From the NCBI GenBank assembly GCA_046349315.1, contig JAXMCQ010000010.1, forward strand, positions 62,001-126,000: a DNA stretch of 64,000 bases, given 5' to 3'. A model generated the notes under the pieces. The model had not been told where the DNA came from, ran no database searches, and was given only the letters and a program-made list of their open reading frames with translations. The position numbers and the translations under genes were made by a program. Positions within the stretch are counted from its first letter, which is position 1. Each line of letters opens with the position of its first letter. Below, one piece after another: positions 26,063 to 34,355 of the stretch. This DNA is from JAEUMG01 sp046349315. Its GTDB lineage: Bacteria > Pseudomonadota > Alphaproteobacteria > Rhizobiales > Aestuariivirgaceae.

Positions 26063-26726
26063 GGATCATATATCCGGCTCCGCGCACTGTCTGCAACATC
26101 GGCTCGTCGAAACCCTTGTCGATCTTGCCTCGCAAGCGCGAGACGTGCACGTCGATGACATTGGTTTGAGGATCGAAGTGATAATCCCAGACGTTCTCGA
26201 GGAGCATGGTGCGTGTGACAATGTGCCCGGCATTGCGCATCAGATATTCGAGCAGCTTGAATTCGCGCGGCTGCAGGAGAATGGATTGGCCCGCTCGCGT
26301 GACGGTACGGGTCAGGAGATCCATTTCGAGATCACCGGCCTTGAGCTTGGTCTGCTGCGTTTCCTGCGCCTTGCGGCGCCCGAGGCCTTCGACACGGGCG
26401 AGCAATTCCGAAAATGCATAGGGCTTGGCGAGATAGTCATCACCGCCCGCCCGCAACCCCTTGACGCGCTCATCGACATCGCTGAGCGCGGAGAGGATCA
26501 AGGCGGGCGTGGCAATGCCCTCATTGCGGATGGTGCGTATAATCGAAAGCCCGTCACGCTTGGGCAGCATGCGGTCGACAATCAGGACATCGTGGACGCC
26601 TTCGCGCGCTAGCGCCAGGCCTTCATCGCCATCGGCGGCGTGGTCGGCGACATGACCGCTTTCGGTCAGCCCCTTGACCAGCCATGAGGCGGCATCGCGG
26701 TCGTCTTCAATGACCAGAACTCGCAT
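26052..26726 (-). CDS. OmpR-family response regulator
   Basis: The 224-residue product has a receiver domain with acidic pocket D8-D9, phosphoacceptor D51 (IVDRMLP) and a late K in YLAKPYAFSELLAR. It is followed by a winged-helix DNA-binding domain (about 125-220). The frame is open to 26864, but MRVLVIEDD at 26726 is the normal receiver start. It overlaps the kinase gene by 11 bases and is translationally coupled to it. Confidence 0.94.
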   Translation of the reverse strand: MRVLVIEDDRDAASWLVKGLTESGHVADHAADGDEGLALAREGVHDVLIVDRMLPKRDGLSIIRTIRNEGIATPALILSALSDVDERVKGLRAGGDDYLAKPYAFSELLARVEGLGRRKAQETQQTKLKAGDLEMDLLTRTVTRAGQSILLQPREFKLLEYLMRNAGHIVTRTMLLENVWDYHFDPQTNVIDVHVSRLRGKIDKGFDEPMLQTVRGAGYMIRAD

Positions 26727-26815
26727 AGTGTCCTGCAACGGAGATTCATTCGGAATCGCTCTTAAAACTTGCATGACTCGACCATCCTGAACAGACCCCC
26801 GTTTGAAAAGGGGAC

Positions 26816-26860
26816 GCGGAGGCCGGCGAAACTCAGGGGATGCGAGTTGCCGACCTCCGC
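26816..26860 (-). terminator. Hairpin downstream of the degP-like gene
   Basis: GCGGAGGCCGGCGAAACTC (26816-26834) pairs with GAGTTGCCGACCTCCGC (26844-26860), with two small mismatches. On the leftward transcript the stem is followed by CGTCCCCTTTTC, a weak T-run. It lies between the end of degP (26928) and the start of the regulator gene (26726), so it probably ends or attenuates degP transcription. Confidence 0.5.
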
Positions 26861-26927
26861 GCATGGGCTTAAGCGCGAGCGGGGGGAAGCGCTTGGAGCC
26901 CTAGCGTCGCGCACAGGACGCTAATGA

Positions 26928-28445
26928 TTAACCCTTGGCGACGGGCATCGCGACGAAGCGCTGCGCGTCACCCGAGCGGACCAGCATCAGCACGCGCTTC
27001 TGCTTGCCGCCCTTGAGGGCTCCGACCGCGGCCGTAACATCGGCCGGATCGTGGACTTCCTTACCGGCGACCTCGAGAATGACGTCGCCTGCCTTGAGGC
27101 CTTTCTCTTCCGCCGCGCTGCCGGGCTTGACTTCGACGACCGAAACGCCGTCGCCGTCATTACCGGGCGCGAGCTTCAGACCGAGATCGGAAAGGCTCGT
27201 GTGGCTGGGGGTCGTGTCACCAGCGGAGGCCTGCTTGTCGCCAGGCATCTTGCCGATCTCAACCTCAATCTCCATCGTCTTGCCGTTGCGGATCAATTCG
27301 ACCTTGGCCGGCTTCTCGGGCGAGAGACGCGCCACTTTCTTGGCGAGATCGCGCGGATCGGAGACCTGCTGGCCATTGACCTTGGTGATCGTGTCGCCGG
27401 TCTTGATGCCGGCCGCGAGCGCAGGCGAACCATCCGTCACATCGGCGACGATCGCGCCCTTGTCGACGTCGAGGCCCATGCTCTCGGCGATGTCTTCGGT
27501 CACCGGCTGGATCTGCACGCCGAGCCAGCCGCGGGTCACGCTGCCGTTGTTCTTCAGGCTCGCGACGACATCCTGCGCAGTCGAAGCCGGAATGGCGAAG
27601 CCGATGCCGACGCTGCCGCCCGACGGCGAGAAGATCGCAGTGTTGATGCCCACGACATTACCATCGAGATCGAAGGCCGGACCGCCGGAGTTACCGCGGT
27701 TGATCGAGGCGTCGATCTGGAGGAAGTCGTCATAGGGGCCGGAACCGATATCGCGGCCGCGGGCGGAGATGATGCCCGAGGTCACTGTGCCGCCGAGACC
27801 GAAGGGATTGCCGACCGCGATGACGACGTCGCCAACGCGCGGTTCCTTGGTCGCGAACTTCACGAACTCAAACGGCTTGTCGGAGTCGATCTTGATGAGC
27901 GCGAGGTCGGTCTTGGGATCGGTGCCGATCACCTTGGCCTTATGCTCGGTGCCGTCGGTCATCTTGACAGACACTTCGTCGGCATCCTGCACGACGTGAT
28001 TGTTGGTCACCGCATAGCCATCGGCGGTGATGATGAAGCCCGAGCCCTGGGCCATGCCGCCGCGCGGCTTCTGCTCCTGGTTCGGCATGTTGTTCGGCAT
28101 GCCGTTCTTGAACTGCGGGAACTGCTTGAAGAAGTCCCGGAACGGGCTGTCTTCGGGCAGGTTCGGCATGTTGTTCTGCTGGCCGTTGCCTTCGTCCTCG
28201 TCCATGTCGCCCTGCTCATTATTGGCGACATTGGCGAATTTCACCTCGACCGAGATCACGGCCGGCATGACCTTTTCGACGAGATCGGCATAGCCCTGGG
28301 TGCTGGTCGCGACGACCGGCTGCGTTTCGGCATAAACCGGCAGCGTCGGGGCAAGCAGCGAGGCGGTCGTGAGCGCGGTGGCGCTCAAAAGACCCGCGGC
28401 CAACAGGCCGAGAACACGAGACTTTTTGGTGGTGGAAACGGACAT
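26928..28445 (-). CDS. degP: DegP/DegQ (Do) family periplasmic serine protease
   Basis: The 505-residue HtrA protease and chaperone clears misfolded envelope proteins. A signal sequence is followed by the trypsin-like domain with H150 (NNHVVQ), D180 (KTDLALIK) and S253 (GNSGGPAF), then two PDZ domains (about 285-380 and 395-500). Between the signal and the protease is an Asn/Met/Gln-rich, acidic insert (about 75-130), as in long LA loops. The start at 28445 has AAGGAG nine bases upstream; earlier in-frame ATGs exist at 28463 and 28478. It follows the ccm operon, as in rhizobia. Confidence 0.93.
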   Translation of the reverse strand: MSVSTTKKSRVLGLLAAGLLSATALTTASLLAPTLPVYAETQPVVATSTQGYADLVEKVMPAVISVEVKFANVANNEQGDMDEDEGNGQQNNMPNLPEDSPFRDFFKQFPQFKNGMPNNMPNQEQKPRGGMAQGSGFIITADGYAVTNNHVVQDADEVSVKMTDGTEHKAKVIGTDPKTDLALIKIDSDKPFEFVKFATKEPRVGDVVIAVGNPFGLGGTVTSGIISARGRDIGSGPYDDFLQIDASINRGNSGGPAFDLDGNVVGINTAIFSPSGGSVGIGFAIPASTAQDVVASLKNNGSVTRGWLGVQIQPVTEDIAESMGLDVDKGAIVADVTDGSPALAAGIKTGDTITKVNGQQVSDPRDLAKKVARLSPEKPAKVELIRNGKTMEIEVEIGKMPGDKQASAGDTTPSHTSLSDLGLKLAPGNDGDGVSVVEVKPGSAAEEKGLKAGDVILEVAGKEVHDPADVTAAVGALKGGKQKRVLMLVRSGDAQRFVAMPVAKG

Positions 28446-28554
28446 GTGCGAAAGCTCCTTCATCCCGATCCGTTGCAATGATCAAAAGGTAGGAGACGCT
28501 CGCTTACGGCGACCTTTCGGCCGCATGAAAGATTTGTAAGGCTTGCGGCGAAAG

Positions 28555-29025
28555 CTAGGCGGCGGGGGGGAGAGTTTCGAGTTTCGCCCGCTCCTCAGGG
28601 CTCAAAGCACTCTCGGCTATGCTTTCGGCGGGGCCGCCGCGGCGGCGGATCAGCATGAATCCCGCAGCTACCACGACAATGACGAACGGCCCCAGCCAGA
28701 GAAGCGCCGTTTCTGCCGAAAACCGCGGCTTGAGCAGCACGAATTCACCATAACGGGCGACGACGAAATCCATGATGGCCTGGTCGCTGTCGCCGGCTGT
28801 TAACCTTTCGCGGATGAGGACACGCAGGTCCTTGGCAAGCGTAGCCTCCGACTCATCGATCGACTGGTTCTGGCAGACAAGGCAGCGCAGTTCCGCCGAA
28901 AGCGCCCGGGCGCGGGCCTCGAGAGCCGGATCTTTCAGCATTTCGCTCGGCTCAAGCGCCTGCACGGGGAGCGCAAGCGCCAGCCAAAGGAGAGTGAACA
29001 TGCCTGTTAGCCGCCGCATGCTCAT
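28555..29025 (-). CDS. ccmH: Cytochrome c biogenesis protein CcmH (CycL)
   Basis: A 156-residue membrane-anchored periplasmic thioredoxin-like protein that reduces the apocytochrome c heme-binding cysteines. It has a signal or anchor (about 5-23), the redox motif LRCLVCQNQ with C48 and C51, the helical part, and a C-terminal TM (about 108-127). It is the last gene of a ccmI-E-F-H operon; its start overlaps ccmF by four bases. Confidence 0.95.
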   Translation of the reverse strand: MSMRRLTGMFTLLWLALALPVQALEPSEMLKDPALEARARALSAELRCLVCQNQSIDESEATLAKDLRVLIRERLTAGDSDQAIMDFVVARYGEFVLLKPRFSAETALLWLGPFVIVVVAAGFMLIRRRGGPAESIAESALSPEERAKLETLPPAA

Positions 29026-31001
29026 TCCGCCGGTGCAAATGCCTGGCGCCGCGCCGGCTTCGGTGCGCCGACGCGATAGCGCCTGTCGGTCAGCGACACG
29101 CCACCACCCAGAAACATGATCAGTGCGCCAAGCCAGATCAGCGACACCAAGGGATTGAAATACACGCGAACGCTGCGGCCTTCGGTTCCGGCACGATCGC
29201 CCATCACGACATAGAGATCACCCGACAGCATCTGATGCAGACCAACTTCGGTCGTCTGCATACCACTCGGCTGAAACTGCCGCTTCTCGGAGACGACCGT
29301 CGCAACATCATCGCCATCGCGCGTTATGCGGAATTGCCCTGCATCGCCAGTGTAGTTCGGCCCGGTCAAGGGCGAATCGCCGAGATAGATCACGTCATAG
29401 CCGGCGACGCTCACTTGCTCGCCGGGCTTCAAGGCGACGATCGCCTCGGCGCGCCAGGCAGTGATTGCGACGATCCCCATGACCGCAATACCCAGCCCGG
29501 CATGGGCGAGCGTCATACCAAAGCTTGCACGCGGCAACCCCTTGAAGCGTGACCAGGCGAGCGCGAATGACCGATCGCCAATACCGACGCGCTGCGCAAA
29601 TTCAGAAAGACTGCCGGCGACCAGCCATATGCCGAGCCCGATGCCCAAGGGCGCGAGCCAGGGTCCCGGACGCGACCAGGCAAACGCGACAATCGCAACG
29701 AGAAGCGCGATGGCCGCCGCCATCCAGAGCCGTGTCAACGCCGCTGCGAGGTCGGCACGCTTCCATGAAAGGAATGGCCCGACGGGTACGAGCAGTAGCA
29801 GCGGCAGGATGAGAATGCCGAAGGTGAAATTGAAGTAGGGTGGACCTACCGAAATCTTGTCGCCGGTAAGCGTTTCGAGTGCCAGTGGATAAAGCGTGCC
29901 GAGAAATACCGCGGCGGCGGCGGCGCACAGCAAGAGATTATTGACCACCAATCCGCCCTCGCGGCTGACCGGCGCGAAGAGGCCGCCCGCCTTCAGCATG
30001 GGTGCGCGCCAAGCGAAGAGCGTCAAGGCGCCGCCGATGAAGACCGCGAGTATGCCTAAGATGAAGACACCGCGCGCCGGATCGACCGCGAATGCATGAA
30101 CGGACGTGAGCACGCCCGAACGGACCAGGAAGGTTCCGACGAGTGAGAGCGAGAAGGCCAGGATGGAAAGCAGAATGGTCCAGACCTTGAGCGCATTGCG
30201 CTTCTCGACGACAACCGCCGAATGCAGCAAGGCGCAAGCAATCAGCCAGGGCATGAAGGATGCGTTCTCGACCGGATCCCAGAACCAGAAGCCGCCCCAG
30301 CCCAGTTCGTAATAGGCCCACCACGATCCCATGGCGATTCCGATGGTGAGGAACATCCAGGCGGCAAGCGTCCATGGCCTTACCCAGCGCGCCCACGCCG
30401 CATCAACGCGGCCCTCGATCAGCGCCGCGATGGCGAAAGAAAACGCCACCGAAAGGCCGACATAGCCCGCATAGAGAAAAGGCGGATGGAAGGCGAGTGC
30501 GGGGTCCTGCAGAAGGGGATTAAGGCCATTGCCTTCAACGGGCGCGGGGTTCAGTCGCGCGAAGGGATTTGACGTCGAGACGATGAAGAGAAGGAAGGCA
30601 AGTGCGACGGAACCTTGGACTGCGAGGACGCGCGCCTTCAATTCAAGCGGCAGGTTGCCCCCGAAGAGGGCCACCGCCGCGCCGAACACATTGAGGATGA
30701 GGACCCAAAGCAGCATCGAGCCTTCGTGGTTCCCCCAGACGCCGCTAAATTTATAGAGAAGTGGTTTCGCGGAATGAGAGTTTTCGGCGACGTTCTGGAC
30801 GGAGAAGTCAGAAATCACATAGGCATGAGTGAGCGCCGCGAATGAAATCGCAACGAGCACCAAACCGGTGATCGCGGCGGGCACTGCCATCGCCGCCAGA
30901 GCCGGATTGCCGCGCTGGGCGCCATAGAGCGGAACCGTGCATTGCAGGAGCGCCACGGCAAGCGCAAGTATCAAAGCGAAGTGACCTAGCTCGATGATCA
31001 T
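29022..31001 (-). CDS. ccmF: Heme lyase CcmF (CycK)
   Basis: The 659-residue polytopic protein joins heme, delivered by CcmE, to apocytochrome c. The tryptophan-rich WWD signature is visible (GWGGFWFWDPVENASFMPWL, near 230-250), with conserved histidines in the surrounding loops and about 15 hydrophobic helices. It overlaps ccmE and ccmH by four bases each, showing tight coupling. Full length for the family. Confidence 0.97.
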   Translation of the reverse strand: MIIELGHFALILALAVALLQCTVPLYGAQRGNPALAAMAVPAAITGLVLVAISFAALTHAYVISDFSVQNVAENSHSAKPLLYKFSGVWGNHEGSMLLWVLILNVFGAAVALFGGNLPLELKARVLAVQGSVALAFLLFIVSTSNPFARLNPAPVEGNGLNPLLQDPALAFHPPFLYAGYVGLSVAFSFAIAALIEGRVDAAWARWVRPWTLAAWMFLTIGIAMGSWWAYYELGWGGFWFWDPVENASFMPWLIACALLHSAVVVEKRNALKVWTILLSILAFSLSLVGTFLVRSGVLTSVHAFAVDPARGVFILGILAVFIGGALTLFAWRAPMLKAGGLFAPVSREGGLVVNNLLLCAAAAAVFLGTLYPLALETLTGDKISVGPPYFNFTFGILILPLLLLVPVGPFLSWKRADLAAALTRLWMAAAIALLVAIVAFAWSRPGPWLAPLGIGLGIWLVAGSLSEFAQRVGIGDRSFALAWSRFKGLPRASFGMTLAHAGLGIAVMGIVAITAWRAEAIVALKPGEQVSVAGYDVIYLGDSPLTGPNYTGDAGQFRITRDGDDVATVVSEKRQFQPSGMQTTEVGLHQMLSGDLYVVMGDRAGTEGRSVRVYFNPLVSLIWLGALIMFLGGGVSLTDRRYRVGAPKPARRQAFAPAE

Positions 31002-31441
31002 TCGCCCTTACCCTCGCGCCACACGCCCTGCGCTTTCAAGCGATCGGCGACGTCCTTCGGCATATAGGTCTCGTCGTGCTTGGCGAGCACTGTGTCGGCC
31101 TGGAAAATGCCCGCGGCATCAAGGCTTCCTTCGGCAACGACACCCTGGCCTTCACGGAAGAGATCCGGCAGTTGTCCGCGATAGGCCACGGCAAGCGTCT
31201 TGGTCATGTCGGTCACGACAAAGGATACGGTGGCATCAGGGCCGCGCACCAGGCTGCCATTCTCGACAAGGCCGCCCAGCCTGATGCGCTGGCCGGGTTG
31301 CACCTGCTTGGTCGCGACTTCGCTCGGCGTGTAGAAAAACACGATGGCATCCGATAGCGCATAGAGCGCGATTCCTGCGGCGAGCCCCAGCACGGCCAGG
31401 CCACCCAGGATCGTCGCCATGCGCTTCTGCTTGCGAGTCAT
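30998..31441 (-). CDS. ccmE: Heme chaperone CcmE (CycJ)
   Basis: The 147-residue protein has one N-terminal TM (about 9-30) and a beta-barrel OB-fold. H122 in KHDETYMP is the residue that binds heme covalently, with Y126 as axial ligand. It carries heme from the CcmABCD complex to CcmF. The ccmABCD and ccmG genes are not in this window and must lie elsewhere, which is common in alphaproteobacteria. Confidence 0.96.
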   Translation of the reverse strand: MTRKQKRMATILGGLAVLGLAAGIALYALSDAIVFFYTPSEVATKQVQPGQRIRLGGLVENGSLVRGPDATVSFVVTDMTKTLAVAYRGQLPDLFREGQGVVAEGSLDAAGIFQADTVLAKHDETYMPKDVADRLKAQGVWREGKGE

Positions 31442-32538
31442 TCCATTCCCAATTGCTTGGCGAGCGCGTCGAGCTGGGTCAAAGCGTCGGGGGTTTCCTT
31501 CATGGCGATACGCGCTTCGTCCAAATTTGCCTTTGCCTTGTCGCGTTCACCCAGAACCATGCGCGCATTGATGAGACGGCGCCAGCCATCCAAATCTTTT
31601 CCGTCAGCCTTGAGACGTGCCTCGAGCCCATCGACCATGCCGCGGATCATCGTCTCGCGGTCGGCGGCCGACATCTGATCTGCGGCTGCGACCTGCTCCT
31701 GCGTCGGGCCGGGCGTGGGTTTCTCGATCGCTGCGATTTCATTCTGAACGAGACTTCGCCAGCTTGCATCGGGGGGCGAATCGGCAAGCAGCGCCTTCCA
31801 GGCGGCGAGCGCCTCGGCCGCCTTGCCCTCCTGCTTGTCGGCCAACGCCATGAAGAAGCGGGCCTTGGGATTCTTGGGGTCAAGCTTCAATGCCTGGCGT
31901 ACCGGCGCGACAGCATCGGTGGTGACGAGACCCTGATTTGCATAAATCAGCATCTCGGCATAATCGGCGAAGGCCTCGGCAGTCGGGGGCGCAAGCGAAA
32001 GTATGCGCGCATAGGCATTGGCGGCATCGCCATAACGCTCCATGCGGCGATAGACCGGTGCCAGGACCTGCCAGCCCGCGACATCGCCTGGAGTCTTGGC
32101 CAAGTGCGATTCGACGCGGGCAACCAGCGCATCCAGATCATTGGCCTCGACCGCATTGTCGAGACGCGCCTGAAGCGGAAGATCCGGCAAACGGGGCGAC
32201 CCCGCCCAGAGGTATACCGGCACAGCGACAAGCGGGATGAGCAAGGCTGCCCACAATGCCGACCGGCCGGGTGGCCGCCCCGCTCCGGCATCGGTCGAAG
32301 CCGCCCCGCCGAGCGTCCCAAGGATGCGGCGCGACACCTCGTTCCGCGCGGCGTCCGCCTCGGCCGGGCCAATGATGCCGCGGGCGGCGTCGCGCTCCAA
32401 TTCGGCCAATTGGTCGCGGTAAACGGCGGCGTCGAACTGCGCGCGCGAGGCCGCTTCCGGCACCCGCCGCATCATTGGCCAGACCAGCGCGGCCATTACC
32501 GCTGCCGTCAGCCCTGCCATGGCCAGCCACAAGATCAT
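31438..32538 (-). CDS. ccmI: Cytochrome c biogenesis protein CcmI (CycH)
   Basis: The 366-residue apocytochrome c chaperone has two N-terminal membrane helices (about 3-22 and 92-112), a cytoplasmic loop between them, and periplasmic TPR repeats (about 145-300) such as RRMERYGDAANAYARILSLA. It is the first gene of the ccmIEFH operon. Its start faces the sarcosine oxidase operon across a 178-base divergent region. Confidence 0.93.
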   Translation of the reverse strand: MILWLAMAGLTAAVMAALVWPMMRRVPEAASRAQFDAAVYRDQLAELERDAARGIIGPAEADAARNEVSRRILGTLGGAASTDAGAGRPPGRSALWAALLIPLVAVPVYLWAGSPRLPDLPLQARLDNAVEANDLDALVARVESHLAKTPGDVAGWQVLAPVYRRMERYGDAANAYARILSLAPPTAEAFADYAEMLIYANQGLVTTDAVAPVRQALKLDPKNPKARFFMALADKQEGKAAEALAAWKALLADSPPDASWRSLVQNEIAAIEKPTPGPTQEQVAAADQMSAADRETMIRGMVDGLEARLKADGKDLDGWRRLINARMVLGERDKAKANLDEARIAMKETPDALTQLDALAKQLGME

Positions 32539-32587
32539 TGCCGTCTACTTGTTCGCGAAGCGATCCGAATGCAATTCCGGCATGCCC

Positions 32588-32616
32588 GTCGCATTGTCGC
32601 ATGGCGGCATTTGGGC
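32588..32616. promoter_or_regulatory. Putative operator of the sox operon (GTCGCAT repeats)
   Basis: GTCGCAT at 32588-32594 is directly followed by TGTCGCAT (32595-32602) and GGCGGCATTTGGGC (32603-32616). The same words, GGTCGCATTTGGGC, occur at 40975-40988 between the MetF-like and regulator genes. The site is about 100 bases before soxB. It is a candidate binding site for the GbdR-like regulator at 41063. This is seen in sequence only; binding is inferred. Confidence 0.45.
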
Positions 32617-32716
32617 GTCGGAAACCGGTGGTGAGACCCCCTCCCTTTTGATAAACAGGCCTCGCCCGGCGGGGCATCGCAGCCCGCCTCTTGCGGACAT
32701 GCCTGAGGACCCCAGA

Positions 32717-33970
32717 ATGAAGTCCCGCTATTCGATCTTTTCGCTCGCCCGCAATGCACTCAATTACCACAAGGATTGGGAGAAGGCCTGGCGGTCGCCC
32801 AATCCCAAGGCCGAATATGACGCGGTGCTTGTCGGGGCTGGCGGGCATGGCCTTGCCACCGCCTATTACCTCGCCAAGAATCACAAGCTCACCAATATTG
32901 CGGTCGTCGAAAAGGGCTGGCTGGGCGGCGGCAATACCGGGCGCAACACGACCATTATCCGCTCGAATTATCTGCAGGATGCGTCGATCGCGATCTATGA
33001 ATTGGCGCGTTCGCTCTACGAGGACCTTTCCCAGGAATTGAACTTCAATGTCATGTTCAGCCCGCGCGGCCTCCTCATGCTGTGCCAGACCGAACATGAG
33101 TTTCGCGCCCTGAAGCGCACATCGCATGCTAACCGGCTCGCCGGACTCGATTGCCGGATGATTACGCCGGAAGAAGTCAAGAAGCTCGTGCCGATCGTCA
33201 ATGATGACCCCGCCTGCCGCTATCCGATCCTCGGCGCCTATTACCAGCCGCGCGGCGGCACGGGACGCCATGACGCGGTTGCCTGGGGCTATGCCCGCGG
33301 TGCCGATGCGATGGGCGTCGACATCATCCAGAATTGCGAGGTCACCGGCATCCTGCGCGACGGCGACCGCGTCACCGGTCTTGAGACGACGCGCGGAACA
33401 ATCAAGACCAAGAAGATCGGTGTTGTGACCGCCGGCCATGTCTCGACCGTCTGCCAGATGGCGGGCGTGCGCCTGCCGATCGAGAGCGTTTGCCTGCAGG
33501 CCTTGGTTTCCGAACCGATCAAGCCGGTCATCGACTGCGTGGTGATGGCCAACACGGTGCACGGCTATATCAGCCAGTCGGACAAGGGCGAATTGGTGAT
33601 CGGCGGTGGCGCCGATCCCTACAATAACTACTCGCAGCGCGGTTCCTTCCCGGCACTCGAGCATACGGTGACGGCGCTGGTCGAGACCTTTCCGATTATT
33701 TCGCGTCTGCGGATGCTTCGCATGTGGGGCGGCATCGTCGACATGACCGGCGATCGCTCGCCGATCATTGGCCTCACGCCGGTGGAGGGGCTCTATGTGA
33801 ATGCGGGCTGGGGCACCGGCGGCTTCAAGGCGATTCCCGGTTCCGGCCATGTCTTTGCCGACACGATCGCCAATGGCCGGCCGCATCCGATTGCCGAACC
33901 CTTCGGATTGCATCGGTTCATCGAAGGCCGCCTCGTCGATGAGAGCGTGGCAGCGGCGGTGGCGCATTGA
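32717..33970 (+). CDS. soxB: Sarcosine oxidase subunit beta
   Basis: The 417-residue beta subunit binds FAD and covalent FMN and oxidatively demethylates sarcosine to glycine. The FAD motif VGAGGHGLATAYYLAKNH lies at about 38-55. NTGRNTTIIRSNYL and the C-terminal GWGTGGFKAIPGSGHVFA match the heterotetrameric family. The start at 32717 has GAGG eight bases upstream; an in-frame ATG at 32699 is less well placed. It is the first gene of soxBDAG, 28 bases before soxD. Confidence 0.95.
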   Translation: MKSRYSIFSLARNALNYHKDWEKAWRSPNPKAEYDAVLVGAGGHGLATAYYLAKNHKLTNIAVVEKGWLGGGNTGRNTTIIRSNYLQDASIAIYELARSLYEDLSQELNFNVMFSPRGLLMLCQTEHEFRALKRTSHANRLAGLDCRMITPEEVKKLVPIVNDDPACRYPILGAYYQPRGGTGRHDAVAWGYARGADAMGVDIIQNCEVTGILRDGDRVTGLETTRGTIKTKKIGVVTAGHVSTVCQMAGVRLPIESVCLQALVSEPIKPVIDCVVMANTVHGYISQSDKGELVIGGGADPYNNYSQRGSFPALEHTVTALVETFPIISRLRMLRMWGGIVDMTGDRSPIIGLTPVEGLYVNAGWGTGGFKAIPGSGHVFADTIANGRPHPIAEPFGLHRFIEGRLVDESVAAAVAH

Positions 33971-33998
33971 TGAGCGATATCGAGCGGAGAATTCACCC

Positions 33999-34355
33999 AT
34001 GCTCCTGATCACCTGTCCCGTCTGCGGCGCCGAGGGCGACGAGACCGATTTCCATGCCGGCGGCGAAGCGCATATTTCACGCCCGGCGACGAGCGATCCC
34101 GCAAATATCAGCGATGCAGCGCAGCGCGACTATCTTTTCATGCGCAAGAACCCGAAGGGCCTTCACTTCGAGCGCTGGCGCTGCGACCGCGGTTGCGGCA
34201 AGTGGTTTCACGCGGCGCGCGATACGATGACGTTGCGCTTCAAGGCTTTCTACGGTGTCACTGAACTGCCGCCGCGCGAATTGATGGAACAGGCAACGGG
34301 CGAATGGCGCGAATTCTTCAAGGACAAGCTCGCCAAGGATGAAGGCCGGTCATGA
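33999..34355 (+). CDS. soxD: Sarcosine oxidase subunit delta
   Basis: The 118-residue zinc-binding subunit holds the heterotetramer together. The zinc ligands are expected in CPVC (C6, C9) and in the later RGCGKWFH region, and both are present. Start ATG 33999 follows CGGAGA. Its stop overlaps the soxA start (ATGA), so the genes are translationally coupled. Confidence 0.94.
   Translation: MLLITCPVCGAEGDETDFHAGGEAHISRPATSDPANISDAAQRDYLFMRKNPKGLHFERWRCDRGCGKWFHAARDTMTLRFKAFYGVTELPPRELMEQATGEWREFFKDKLAKDEGRS

Noticed and set aside
27051..28481. 476-codon rightward frame rich in Asp, His and Arg
   Set aside because: Antisense to the degP-like gene; the Asp/His/Arg bias is typical of reverse-strand translation of GC-rich genes.
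32138..34012. 624-codon leftward frame
   Set aside because: Crosses the ccmI start and lies antisense to soxB; both of those have strong motifs.
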